Of a DNA stretch of 64,000 nucleotides, positions 23,301-28,185 are shown piece after piece. Made by a program: the position numbers and the translations under genes. The stretch lies in NCBI GenBank assembly GCA_947378425.1, contig CANCJV010000006.1:49170-113169 (forward strand). The letters run 5' to 3'. Each line of letters opens with the position of its first letter. Position 1 is the first letter of the stretch. The notes below the pieces were generated by a model. The model made no database searches and had not been told where the DNA came from. It saw only the letters and a list, made by a program, of their open reading frames with translations. The DNA is from Synechococcaceae cyanobacterium (lineage in GTDB: Bacteria; Cyanobacteriota; Cyanobacteriia; PCC-6307; Cyanobiaceae).

Positions 23301-26113
23301 TTACAGATACTGGCATCGACAACGTCAATGGTGTTGCTCTCACCAGTGATCAGTCGCTGCTCTACCTCACCTCAAGTTCTAACTATTATGTGACTAGTCC
23401 TAGTTCCAGTATATTGAGTCTCAGGCCCAATATTGATGGCTCCTGGGCCCAGGATTCTCAGCAGACGGTGAGTGGAAGCCCGAGCATAACGAATGGCTTG
23501 GTCTTTGTCGGCGGCCAATTTCCTGGAAATTACCCGACCTATGCGCCAGGGTACGGCGTAATCAATCCTTTCCTATCGGGTGGCCAGCTGATGGCGGCCT
23601 GGACAGATTCTTCTTACAACGTTCAGGTCGCCAATCTCAACACCACCATCACCGCCCCCACCCAGCAATCCCTGGCGGGCTATTCGATCGACGGCAACAT
23701 CGACATCAATGGCGATGGCTTTAAGGATGTACTGATCTCCGATCCCTCTGATCCCACCAAGGCGGTCGACAATCAGTACGCCCTGTTCGGCGGCGATTAC
23801 CTCAACATTGCCTCCAAGGTCGGAACCAGCGGCGACGACATCCTTCTCGGCACTCCCTTGGCCGATGTGATCTATACCCTCCAGGGTGCCGATTCTGTGA
23901 TTAGCAACGGCGGTGCCGATGTGATCTATACCGGTGCCGCTGATGACAGTATCAGTATCCAAAATAACGCTTTCATTCGTATTGATGCTGGCTCTGGCTT
24001 CGATGTGCTACGGCTCGAGGGCCAGGCGAATCAGTCCTACGACTTCCGCCTCAATGTTGACAGCTCCGAGTATTTCCCTGGTACCAAGTTGCGCGACATC
24101 GAGCTGATCAGCTCACTTGACTACGGCGCCAACGTCCTCTCCTTTGATGCTGCGGCAATCAATGCCATCAATCCCGATCGTGCCCTCTTCGTCACCCCCG
24201 ACAGCCAGGATTCCATCGTACTTAGCACCGATTTACAGCGTAACCCCGCTTTCGACGCGAGCTATGGCGGCAGGCTTTGGAGTGCCTTTGCCACCGGTGA
24301 ACAGGCCAATTACGCCAGCAGCAATCCGGCGCTGTTGTTCGTGCACATCCCCGATGGGCAGACTCCCAACTGGCTGGATAGCCATGTGAGTACAGGTCTC
24401 CTGACCGCTTTCGCTGCTGCTCCCGCTGCTGCTTTCGCTGCTGCTTTCGATGCTGCTCCCGCTGAGACCCCCATGCTCCGTACGACTGCTGCACCTGCAC
24501 CCTCGTCGACGTACCAACAACCGGTGTCGGCCCGTCCCCCGTCCAACTCCGGCGCAACTAAGCCTTTCGGCAGCGGCCTTACTCTCACCGCATCCTTCAT
24601 CAACCCAGGCGACAGTGTCGCTCGCTTCCGGATCAGCCGAAACGATACCGGTCTCCGCCAGGTCGTCAGCTACGCCACCAGCAGCAAGGCGGCCAGCGCC
24701 CAGCCTGGCATCGACTACCTCCCGGCCTGTGGTGTGCTGGTGTTTGAGCCTGGTGAAACAAGCAAACAGATAGCCGTGGCCCTCAAGCCGGATGTCATCA
24801 CCAGGCAGCGCAGTGCCGCCGTGTCCTTGGCAGTTGAAGAACTCCCAGACAGCGGCCAACAGGAGCTGCACTTCAGTCTCGACACGGCCGCTGCCGATAC
24901 CGACGCCACCGTGCTCTCTGACTTCTCTCTGGAACCTGGCAGTGATGCTAACAGCGCCATCCTTTCCTTCCGTGCCGACACCAACAGTATTTCGAGCAAT
25001 CTCAGTAACCTGAAGCTTGCGATTCATCAGCGTACTTCCCCGGATTCCTTTACCCTCTTGGCAAGCAGAATCGTCTCGATCACTGACCTGCTGGAACCTG
25101 GCTCAGCCGCGACTCCTGATGAAATTCTTCAAACCTTCGATCAGGACGGTAAGGCCAATGGCCAGATCAGCGTTCGTATGGCGCTGAACCTTGCCGCTGA
25201 TGCCAATCAGCCCAGGCTCTCGCTGCTGGCACCGCCTCTCAGCTGGTCTGCAGCGGTTCAGCTCGTGGGTGACAGCGCCATCCAGTTCTCGCAGGATGCT
25301 CCACTCACCTGCTGGCGCGCCGACAGCGGTAACGACACGGTGAGCTTCGCGTTGCAGGCGGCTGGCCGACGCGAGACTCTGCTGCAAGGCGCCCTCGGAG
25401 GAGCGGCCGGCAGCATTTCCCCGGCCAATGCCCTCGCCAGCGGCTGGCAGACCAGCGAGGGCAGGGCCGTTGGCAGTCGCGCCTCGATCGAGATTGACAA
25501 CCTCACGGGCAGCACCTGGATCCCCACCGCCAGTCGCGATGGCATCCCCTTGGCGCTCACCGACCTCAGCCTCGCTGGCGATCAGGTCACCGCCAGCTTC
25601 GCGGGTGGCGCGACCGCCGTTTTCTGGCAGTCCACCGGCACAGCCACCACCGCAGCAGCCAGCAGGCCCGCCCTGGAGGTGCAGCGCCTCGCCGGCTTTG
25701 CCAACAGCATCGCCCTCTACTCCGTCGATGCCATCACCGGCAGTGTCGATGGCTTCGAACCAGGCGATCCCGACTATCTGCGGGCTGCCCTCGCCCGAGC
25801 CAAGGCCGAAGATCTCCTCCTCGATTCCGGTACCCTTCCTGAATACGGCCAATCAGCTACATTTACTAACCTCGCCATTAACACGAGCAAGAGCTACGGT
25901 GTGCTGCTTCTCCGGAATGGCGATCCTGCCACCATCTTCAGCTCTTTTTCAAACGCCAACCCTGGCGCTGAAACTCAAATGATCCACCTCGCTAATGAGG
26001 CCAATACGATGGTCATCGGCATTGAGGATATCGCCATCGCTTCGCCTTTCAGCGACATTGACTTCAACGATGTCGTGCTTCGCGTGACCAACATTTCCCT
26101 GCCCATCCTGTGA
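8351..26113 (+). CDS. Giant 5920-residue mosaic surface/secreted protein (LamG, FG-GAP, Asp-box, RTX-like, Calx-beta-like, DUF4114-like)
   Basis: One uninterrupted 17.8 kb frame from ATG 8351. There is no N-terminal signal peptide and I noticed only about five cysteines. Modules in order (approximate residues): propeller-like N-terminus 1-200; a Tyr/Asn-rich segment 300-700 encoded by AT-richer DNA; three copies of a ~70-residue adhesin-type repeat (GTTLTVTALSGNL..) at 1240-1314, 1494-1562 and 1579-1647; a LamG-like lectin fold interrupted by an insert, 1650-2040; a clean LamG domain 2215-2430 (LSLDGVNDVVIIPD ... IDEARVWNRALS); FG-GAP/integrin-type loops with DxNxDG calcium sites 2667-3393 (VVDVNGDGTDDLVLS); Asp-box propellers at 3413-3836 and 4093-4403 with a related third at 4737-5060; more FG-GAP loops; RTX-like turns 5155-5220 (GTSGDDILLGTPLAD); an Ala-rich linker ~5350; a Calx-beta-like domain ~5407-5483; and a DUF4114-like C-terminus 5777-5917 ending FSDIDFNDVVLRV. 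RTX-like turns with a DUF4114-like end and no signal peptide suggest type I secretion (inference). The role could be adhesion, surface layer or motility; no secretion genes lie in the window. Confidence 0.85.
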   Translation: MTYASSLQLVNDANGATHAFLENDGLLWQCEWNAQAQRWDQAQVVPGAYGGEKLQALLVDDLWSTSGITGGQKGNTPGIVLAYRVGEGDAAQVFATLGRWSSDGQLSWSEPLLLSDSGNAIEEIALAANGDGGFQLVCQAREPVDTATAPASVAAAVSAAHKDSELTRRSFALSGSDTTGYSLVDTTASNGASTSSTPLLITAAVNPAAATAAASPAGGNTQFSRNDLQLAPQAPAPQGLLMLSAFGPNGNTSWSGVGLRTSPNKNFSLTTGALIGQTRTRWALQVPNSSPPIDWSVSGKQSATDSRDQAEYNYNNNYNLETLKAFKGIRELTIPMPATAPSYKNTLGLVGSFGFGGYGSQTVTNDFGLSLIREKKTETGSLKNSLNLLREFNAVASLEQKRNYYSLAANAQTSYKFDSLAWNPQNRTLTGVTDTFSFSAGVEHQVRKRFETGGYLQWSIGISAGYAARTQFDPTPDFPKWLGYTAYYVGGVLGAVEGNAMMGFSYRNQTNTVNNLNDTGEYRLNSFNQSKYGLRNEKKTNQDPYKGYLVVQSLNAVAGFGLSLAPVIANLSDRVTRSKSNEGLITTVSAGIRYLYKGIAGGYLNVRDSLQYYPKQNNAFGIGSGPIQNRLRVDAGFAAPFGVSVPVLAFQVTSPKAPPAPPKATATSFLAASPSSQGYPQGSLAPSVNSQPVSDYQYSAPSGTDFPFLYAPASGSTLLPSAGSSAAVPLVGGSATPLKVFTLRGYAAGVVNPNQATSNTPVVLTNAGSGLLEGPHTDVPVMGLSLPGSAPATLNFTVVNGAIDPASVVINTPTAGAGQYLQLPQTTESSGIYALIPDVFSTGILPNNPTSGTGALSSLLQQLPLITVDTSRNGSPLPSPKPIAAIQQAIPLGSAANQQAGLYPNATPSDNSLISYSDVAIAINDPTISLLNQATATVSLSNGTIVKVVLSQPLFFATSTALTPTSLDLTLDLQSVLGSDVVNPTYTVVPQSVGINNVVEDQSYSANPGFPVNSDQPASTSSSLAQAQAVWLEDGINTQLQLTPAQANWPVFNRVVVQSGSSLTYLNSSTTGSNGVVTQSTTDPSKVTLQALYNDLTDPRKYGAVPSFSAASTPTVITLAGNTPPGSTKARFAGASAVFWVEASKPVVPQRSSDGSQNYQDYLTALYGQQRINYRIFDANATQPSWSAPNTLDLYAPTNAVIRHLQAFNVELNGSISTLLVWDETSIDTIKGTAPKPIAIQGWISGTTLSLGGSASALRIGDLITGAGVEKGTFIAGILAPFDSSTGNATYSISRSQFVGSSSEPAALNAIPLLPPTVLRAGFINPGATNLQWSKLFTDANGNSTISTIPWDQTNDIGLGIESLSVASQQVIDTNGNVTDTAVLSWSEDVRTPYVQSVLNDEPLIYLQFANLQPGFNAINIGSTASSTTTGTVASSTGLNFTIASALPKSSASAVQNVDGTGVLSTGTGSQNALNTQVLNSTPVNQLPSSPFGQLTGSIAGTTLTVTALSGNLAEGDLLTGPGLLPNTQITAVLSGFDSAAGTGTYTINLSQSLSSRNLEALPNPAPSSGKDLGLPFSSFTGSINGTTLSISQLNGSLEVGDGIYGQGVAPGTTITEVLSGFDPTTGSGSYTLNQSATVPASALIATPSSSVPYTIEFWTKLPAGSNADQGAGLVAFGQPSEQAVGAAIPPKGWLMTAGFSVERISYQQAAAQGFQQAYDKLTSQTVQPGDLFAWGWSLDATGANTTALGGNGGDNLYSNALSLTNLYSGQTLTGVDAFLTNYQLKAADLVGGDGLFANTIDLVPGTSLDFNNSIDPNTGLPVSNLNAVSIDTASAQLNGGLVQTINANGDLSSNPATNTNLQTMFQALWNYQEQYGEAKVGFTLDPNATPKSGVGFEQYGGFELDFSVAPGPAISVNGQGQLVFDVADGISITSTATDPSNSREIPLPSDLRDGEWHYVVATYLPDFRQYSINGTATQVPVNRGTATLYVDNQLVASRSDVTDAYIASNINDTALLLSNNAGGSIDQFALYNKVLLPAPQLLANPVGTWPVASQQSALAILEQLGYPATNQTPNPGTIESALTEHWRSRSVNPNDALLATFNSVLDPTTNSWSQAAPLNPIAKPEPTTPSATAPSLQQDLVIAIASGDWSQNLWTTPGSTAKAFNPGGDQLRSITVTLTPDQGGAVVTRQLSPQQVLIGSNSTLASLKPQTDESNTFALSLDGVNDVVIIPDNNSLDLSNQFTLEALIYPTSNNSGIIFNKENSYEIARFPDGTIQFALASTGAGDWDWINSGLVAPINSWSHVAMTKNGSSVTVYLNGGTAAGGSQFTYASAPATMAGNAESLRIGGRAIFPQYFGGRIDEARVWNRALSQDEVNSQRSQQISGTSSGLVGYYRFNEGTGTIAVNLATATGSALNGTLTDGPVWSNAVQPLASSDPNSSLGYTFLSNQPALNLLISRQAKNVGDINNLDLTKTYTATVNINVTDPAQITPTTVVVTRAITGFNNAGAQVFSAIDGNGADAKALKTQFSSTSKALATAAVIEAAPLQLKYIDSGEVLKSASSAAAANSLATPSPATSFGQSQAYGWFQTSTVNTYSGWLAIAQTNSANAISNPAGRVWIQYTGDFTSSNALTSTHTAVTDTNKAPITWLNALANSNFSPEGPNRPLLNDDLHQAAYGGLMIQADATAGWGQNFGQTMLVVDVNGDGTDDLVLSAPSANGGGKVVIIDGAWIQANLTKANGSTILNLANPDSLGPYVTVLSPGKEIGSSYASDDASQAAFGWALAFDKTSKTLYIGAPNYSRTVGPDGESVSIGAIYRYQNSLSGTTFNSGPAVLASNYAVGIAGSTSTNDVSGPNTSYWGAQLGASLAVSAEGALAAGAPGVQASLLYSGTDYMQQVAAGVRKPSTPYGQGALIKIMLPTAASLADQGAGLDVMVSSSDGTSNPKLVDVITKNTTNKKSALAQEESSYMQALKELQTKPIATANLVNNPAIQTAAVGSVYLFNTASKLPTGTINPAQASSTFYGPSPWNTQGDTGFGASLSFGDLSNTNSQSILSIGAPQSGGPGAAYLVDTSKPFGNPSSTAPNWIQDTNLGSNTLGYQYLAHLTSALTLYGAEDLDNFGNGVVNLGDVNNDGYTDLLIQASNASGGAGNGYVVFGSDQLVQNVKTNKLLSGSSHNPAVGSVRPGNIGQLSFADGQSLRLPIMAELGHGISAGTALGSYGAGDVDADGNNDILLGSGTNGQAYLTWGHDYLAAIDNLQLQKLASDTGYLLDGLATTTQASLSSIGDFNGDGYGDFFSLLPGALTDTVRIELGANTQEILADYLYNYYSFNVAHGTQVLPSGDVNGDGYSDIALFLDQNLSSPAEGNAGAGSTTGILYGRPSDQLPLGSGFGLLAPVDDSSTPLAPLPGQGVAGGLTDAAPSVIAVGNTLYAAVKGVGNGDTTIWFTQSTDAGNSWKGWTNLSSFNPGFVSNTGPSLAFSNNKLYLAFLNGTNQLTLSSWDPNSGDQALWSNPSVLSDGTASPTSNLSPTLIATTNGLSVAWVGNDQTLYGSSTTQDQSSNSGGIAQAGAWKGIANGMSPNNPALVTIGDTTYMAVRGIDNQLYWTSSHDGGQSWTGWLELPTGMTTSDAPSLAAVNGSLYLTYLGSGGNQQLNITQLLSAGTNSWSPQAVLGQTALNNYGAVAIGESVNGTAGLAIYYVANSNSGLILRTWSATPLNASTWTASQQLNAQTASGPLAVTEFNGQTYLAYQGGIPTNSSNTAYLTTAANPSSSSGWSVIATRDPGNHSGIGLSSNATGLLLNTTDSAAGQQAIYTLTPASGGGWSQNFSTSSASLSSSATTASILSLPSSGQTPVLLLAGTDPSNSKTVEVNTVYSGDQNNSWLPPQQLLQRIDTNGQVSFQPISASAAPMATLFNDTPVLAVNNNGIVDIYAANASGKTFSLTSSFSPGSGGKAGTTSPGITTTNTGLALSYANADGSINLQRLNFLQLDGTPVEGVAINADGSIDTSNANLQWQGINLAANSGLSSGLATVPVNVNGTLLLANVRNSASENTQIWINAVPNLSDPASTTWLNTTVQLGSILSQRTGFENSIGNGLVGGPWQQVGTTVGAALSQASLTRNGNTVYMAVRGTDNHLYWNSSSDNGKTWSTWQGLDQRMGTYTAPSIAYFNNTLYLCYVAAGSNELNVTYLQGGNTWATQYQIPGQRATAASMIAEGSNLAVYFLADDPSNRLLKSYSSSPSGTSWTGASVLYGGGVNQTASSNLALTRYNGQTYLAYQGGTYGSPSTTIYLTTASDTVANAGGSQIWTLLNTPAGTNPVQQRGVGLTSSNQGLVLTYTDNSQPTQVAVQLSNSDVTRWQAVDDGQALSSSLGYTPLITADASNPLLIAGMDSGTVIKAQLNALNFQVLSSGQTGSSLSALGDINGDGFDDLAISANNVAYAPSGNFSGSDAQLTTGVRVVLGAATDTALSSVNNANASVQAVQIANLYRQPSFIEAAPTITPVANLSGPAKLNLSGGQDGKLVQITSPATGSTLSDTSLSSSASNPSSLNKLFAGATSITTSSPTWSADQGSGSPSLQTLGSYGDLNADGNVDFLDEIPTMVYGPDGLSWRVWSMRAAGDVNGNGVDDVLLSLSPMGPAYGQLIAGQPSDLQSVLVDGSLFLVDKTTNSFRLDQLRNPLDGSRLQLNPYNRSQLYDVASTSSSDYLPSLQNWFEPILNFKPGSLTAASTANNINPDGARSYTEPAVAMSPDGGAYLVISGATTSGPSGASGLWIAYQQAGSWKQTPQLPVGTDASYYSPSATFYQGKLYIAYRDTSGNLHIAYGDDSPENTSATNWHSYQVKTTDNNNNEINESTDFSPTLVAEAGRLALYFPSNSSNTNLQDLLYLYSTDPDNSRSGSNAYGNWGRSLNTTSGGYAGNSNSIDTGGHLVSAPIAATSFHGRTVLAFRSSDSNNIGKGNIYLLTQVSSAPTAANASPSLSWKLTDTGIDNVNGVALTSDQSLLYLTSSSNYYVTSPSSSILSLRPNIDGSWAQDSQQTVSGSPSITNGLVFVGGQFPGNYPTYAPGYGVINPFLSGGQLMAAWTDSSYNVQVANLNTTITAPTQQSLAGYSIDGNIDINGDGFKDVLISDPSDPTKAVDNQYALFGGDYLNIASKVGTSGDDILLGTPLADVIYTLQGADSVISNGGADVIYTGAADDSISIQNNAFIRIDAGSGFDVLRLEGQANQSYDFRLNVDSSEYFPGTKLRDIELISSLDYGANVLSFDAAAINAINPDRALFVTPDSQDSIVLSTDLQRNPAFDASYGGRLWSAFATGEQANYASSNPALLFVHIPDGQTPNWLDSHVSTGLLTAFAAAPAAAFAAAFDAAPAETPMLRTTAAPAPSSTYQQPVSARPPSNSGATKPFGSGLTLTASFINPGDSVARFRISRNDTGLRQVVSYATSSKAASAQPGIDYLPACGVLVFEPGETSKQIAVALKPDVITRQRSAAVSLAVEELPDSGQQELHFSLDTAAADTDATVLSDFSLEPGSDANSAILSFRADTNSISSNLSNLKLAIHQRTSPDSFTLLASRIVSITDLLEPGSAATPDEILQTFDQDGKANGQISVRMALNLAADANQPRLSLLAPPLSWSAAVQLVGDSAIQFSQDAPLTCWRADSGNDTVSFALQAAGRRETLLQGALGGAAGSISPANALASGWQTSEGRAVGSRASIEIDNLTGSTWIPTASRDGIPLALTDLSLAGDQVTASFAGGATAVFWQSTGTATTAAASRPALEVQRLAGFANSIALYSVDAITGSVDGFEPGDPDYLRAALARAKAEDLLLDSGTLPEYGQSATFTNLAINTSKSYGVLLLRNGDPATIFSSFSNANPGAETQMIHLANEANTMVIGIEDIAIASPFSDIDFNDVVLRVTNISLPIL
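12068..13290 (+). repeat. Three copies of a ~70-residue adhesin/tail-fibre-type repeat inside the giant gene
   Basis: Three homologous units start near 12068, 12833 and 13088. Each follows the pattern G-S-I-x-G-T-T-L ... x-G-D-x-I/L-x-G-x-G-x-x-x-G-T-x-I ... S-G-F-D ... G-T/S-Y-T-I/L. Copies 2 and 3 are nearly adjacent; copy 1 lies ~550 bases before copy 2. Such units are common in phage tail fibres and large bacterial adhesins (family knowledge), which supports a binding or stalk role. Confidence 0.7.
19576..21193 (+). repeat. Duplicated propeller module in the giant gene (copies near 19080-19860 and 20660-21420)
   Basis: The two ~250-residue modules share the order MAVRG.DN.LYW, Asp-box S.D.G..W, a T-x-P-S-L/I-A repeat, then NGQTYLAYQGG and YLTTA. 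The DNA at 19580-19612 and 21161-21193 is almost identical (AACGGCCAGACCTACCTGG versus AACGGCCAAACCTATCTGG), so the duplication is fairly recent or is kept similar by recombination. Confidence 0.7.
24403..24475 (+). repeat. Ala-coding short tandem repeat in the giant gene
   Basis: Degenerate repeats of GCTGCTTTC/GCTGCTCCC encode an Ala/Phe/Pro linker (FAAAPAAAFAAAFDAAPA) between the RTX-like region and the Calx-beta-like domain. The unit length is a multiple of three, so slippage would change linker length without a frameshift. Confidence 0.7.
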
Positions 26114-26338
26114 TCGATAGGCTGGAATCTTCCCCTCCAAGGGCTTTCCCGTTCTGGTCTGAATGCGGTCCTTAATTCCTCCATAGAGCGCGCCCATGTT
26201 GTTTGAGTGATTCCCTGCAGTACGCGACTCCCGCCTGCTGACCAGGAACCTTCTCTCTGCCGCCATAGTCTTTCTCCTGGTCGACGTGAGCTCCTTGTGA
26301 AAAGCCGATCACCATCACAGAACAGAAAGTTTCAACTG

Positions 26339-26361
26339 TTGCCCTGCTCCCTTAGGGGCAA
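26339..26361 (+). terminator. Hairpin downstream of the giant gene (candidate)
   Basis: 6-bp stem TTGCCC / GGGCAA with an 11-base loop, followed by TTCAT. Weak on its own; it sits just before a stronger inverted repeat. Confidence 0.3.
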
Positions 26362-26371
26362 TTCATACTCT

Positions 26372-26406
26372 CCCTCCCAGGGAGCTGCGGCAACTCCCTG
26401 GGAGGG
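26372..26406 (+). terminator. Perfect 13-bp inverted repeat between convergent genes (candidate bidirectional terminator)
   Basis: CCCTCCCAGGGAG and CTCCCTGGGAGGG are perfect reverse complements around the 9-base loop CTGCGGCAA. It lies in the convergent gap between the giant gene (ends 26113) and the aldo/keto reductase (ends 26471). No T-run follows on either strand, so it may act as a transcription barrier or mRNA 3' stabiliser rather than a classical intrinsic terminator. The rest of 26114-26470 shows no gene. Confidence 0.55.
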
Positions 26407-26470
26407 TAATCCTGGCCAAGAGCTGTGAATCGGCGGTATGCGTCCTCAGTCGATTGACTGAGTCGCTCCC

Positions 26471-27682
26471 TCAGTCCTGCTGCCGCCGCTTCACGGGGCT
26501 GCCACCCAGTCGCTGGCGCAGGCTTCTGAGCAGAGCTGGAATCTCCTCGGCCCAAGGGCTCTCCCCCAAGACGGCCCGCAGTTCCGTTTCGCTCACCTGT
26601 TGGTCGAATGCATCCGCATTCTCACCGGGGAACCAGTGCCCCCCCTCGCCGAGCAGGCGATAGCGGGCCCGGCAGTAGTCCTCCAGGCCCCAGGCCTCCA
26701 GCAGAGTGTGGAGCCAGAGCAGCAGCGGCAGGTTGATGTCACCCGGGGTGTCCTGCCACTCCGGCAGTCCCTGCTGCCAAGTGTCCAGCCAGCGCCGGCC
26801 CAGGGCCTGGCGGCGGGCCGCCTCCAACCGCTCCAGGATCGGCGGCAACAGCTGGTTCGCCTGAGGCAGCAGGGCCACCGCCGCCAGATGCAGATCGAGA
26901 TCGGCGGGCCGCGCCGCGCCGACGCTGATCGTGTGGATGGCCGGGGCCGAGAGACAGAAGAGGTCGTTGAAGACGATCGGATGCAGCGGCTCGCAGAGCG
27001 CACTGAAGCGCGGTGCCGGCGTGTGCAGATGGCCGCCCTTGTCGGTGGGGCTGATCACGAACACCCCCATGTCGTGGGCCATGGCCGCCAGCAGGGCGGG
27101 GCTGTTGTCCTGGCGGATGAAATACCAGTGGAGATTGATGTAATCGAAGCAGTCGCTGGCGATCGCCTCGAGAATCACCGGCAATGGCGCATGGGTGGAC
27201 AGGCCGATGTGCCCCACCCGGCCAGCGGCCTGCCAGCGCCGGGCCACCGCCAGGCAGCCGCCCGGCCGCAGCAACTGCTCCAGCAGCTCGGCGTTGTTGA
27301 CCCCATGGAACCCGAGCAGGTCGATGCTCTCACCGCGGGCCTCGAGGCCCAGCCGCTCCACACTGAGCGCCAGTTGCTGCTCGAAGACCGCCGGATCGGG
27401 TTGGGGCGGCAACTTGGTCTGCAGGATGCGCTGCGGATCGGGCACCTCCGCCAGCAGCCAGCCCAGCTGGCGCTCGGAGCTGCCGTAGCCGCGGGCGGTT
27501 TCGATGTGATGGGCACCGACCGCCACGGCCCGCTCCAGGATGGCGCGCAGATTCTCCTGGCTGGCGGTGGTGATCTCAGCCGGCGGCAGGTCGCTCCAGC
27601 TCTGCTGGAAACGCATGCCCCCCAGGGACAGAACCGGCATCGCCAGCTCGGTGCGGCCGAAACGACGGGTGGGGAGTTTCAA
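26471..27682 (-). CDS. Aldo/keto reductase with degenerate C-terminal ferredoxin-like region
   Basis: About 403 residues from the TTG at 27682 (MKLPTRRFGRTELAMPVLSLGG); an internal ATG at MPVLSLGG would remove strand 1, so the upstream TTG is preferred. The AKR barrel shows LSLGGMRF, IETARGYGSSERQLG (Tyr catalytic region) and LLGFHGVNN, ending with ISVGAA. In the COG1453-type AKRs the C-terminus carries CxxCxxC iron-sulphur motifs. Here the matching stretch (LPEWQDTPGDINLPLL .. GGHWFPGENADAFDQQ) keeps the layout but lacks the cysteines. The separate ferredoxin gene just upstream on the same strand may supply the electron-transfer function (inference). The substrate is unknown. Confidence 0.82.
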   Translation of the reverse strand: MKLPTRRFGRTELAMPVLSLGGMRFQQSWSDLPPAEITTASQENLRAILERAVAVGAHHIETARGYGSSERQLGWLLAEVPDPQRILQTKLPPQPDPAVFEQQLALSVERLGLEARGESIDLLGFHGVNNAELLEQLLRPGGCLAVARRWQAAGRVGHIGLSTHAPLPVILEAIASDCFDYINLHWYFIRQDNSPALLAAMAHDMGVFVISPTDKGGHLHTPAPRFSALCEPLHPIVFNDLFCLSAPAIHTISVGAARPADLDLHLAAVALLPQANQLLPPILERLEAARRQALGRRWLDTWQQGLPEWQDTPGDINLPLLLWLHTLLEAWGLEDYCRARYRLLGEGGHWFPGENADAFDQQVSETELRAVLGESPWAEEIPALLRSLRQRLGGSPVKRRQQD

Positions 27683-27710
27683 GAGGACGGGACGGGTCAG
27701 GGGCGCGGGG

Positions 27711-28166
27711 TCAGGGGCGCTGGATCGGGGCGGCCTCGATCGCCGCGACGGCGCGGGGCAGGGTGCGCCTGAAGCGCGCCGGCGACGGCACTCCCAGGGG
27801 CAGGATTTCCTGCTGTTCCAGCTGGGCTTCGAGAGTCGGCAGCTGCTCGTAGGCCACCCAGTGGATGCAGTCCACCGGACAGGTGTCGATCGCCTCCTGA
27901 ATGCGATCGGTGCTGTCGCCATCCTGGCGAATCGCCCGGGAGCGGCCCCAGGTGGGCTCCACCAGGAAGGTGTTGCAGGCGACATGGGCGCAGTAGCGGC
28001 AGCCGATGCAGACCACCTCATCCACCCAGACCGCCTTCTGGCGCAAGGCACCGCCCAGGATCGGCTCCAGGCCGCTGGGGCGCGCTCCAGGCCCCGGACT
28101 GGCCACACGGAAGGCGAGCGCCGGATCAACGGCGAAGTCCCCAGCTGGATCGTGAAGGGAGGCCAA
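27711..28166 (-). CDS. 4Fe-4S ferredoxin, cyanobacterial/plastid type
   Basis: The motif CIGCRYCAHVACNTF followed later by CPVDCIHWV provides Cys ligands for a [4Fe-4S] cluster; GRSRAIRQDGDSTDRIQEAI between them is characteristic of the ferredoxin that accompanies ycf35 in cyanobacteria. The start is uncertain: the track's ATG at 28226 overlaps the DUF1257 gene by 41 bases and its first residues are an out-of-frame copy of that gene, so I placed the start at the TTG 28166 (MASLHDPAG), giving ~151 residues. A CTG just upstream is also possible. It probably passes electrons to a partner in this gene cluster; the neighbouring AKR is the best candidate. Confidence 0.85.
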   Translation of the reverse strand: MASLHDPAGDFAVDPALAFRVASPGPGARPSGLEPILGGALRQKAVWVDEVVCIGCRYCAHVACNTFLVEPTWGRSRAIRQDGDSTDRIQEAIDTCPVDCIHWVAYEQLPTLEAQLEQQEILPLGVPSPARFRRTLPRAVAAIEAAPIQRP

Positions 28167-28185
28167 GGGGGAAGGAGTCAGGAGT

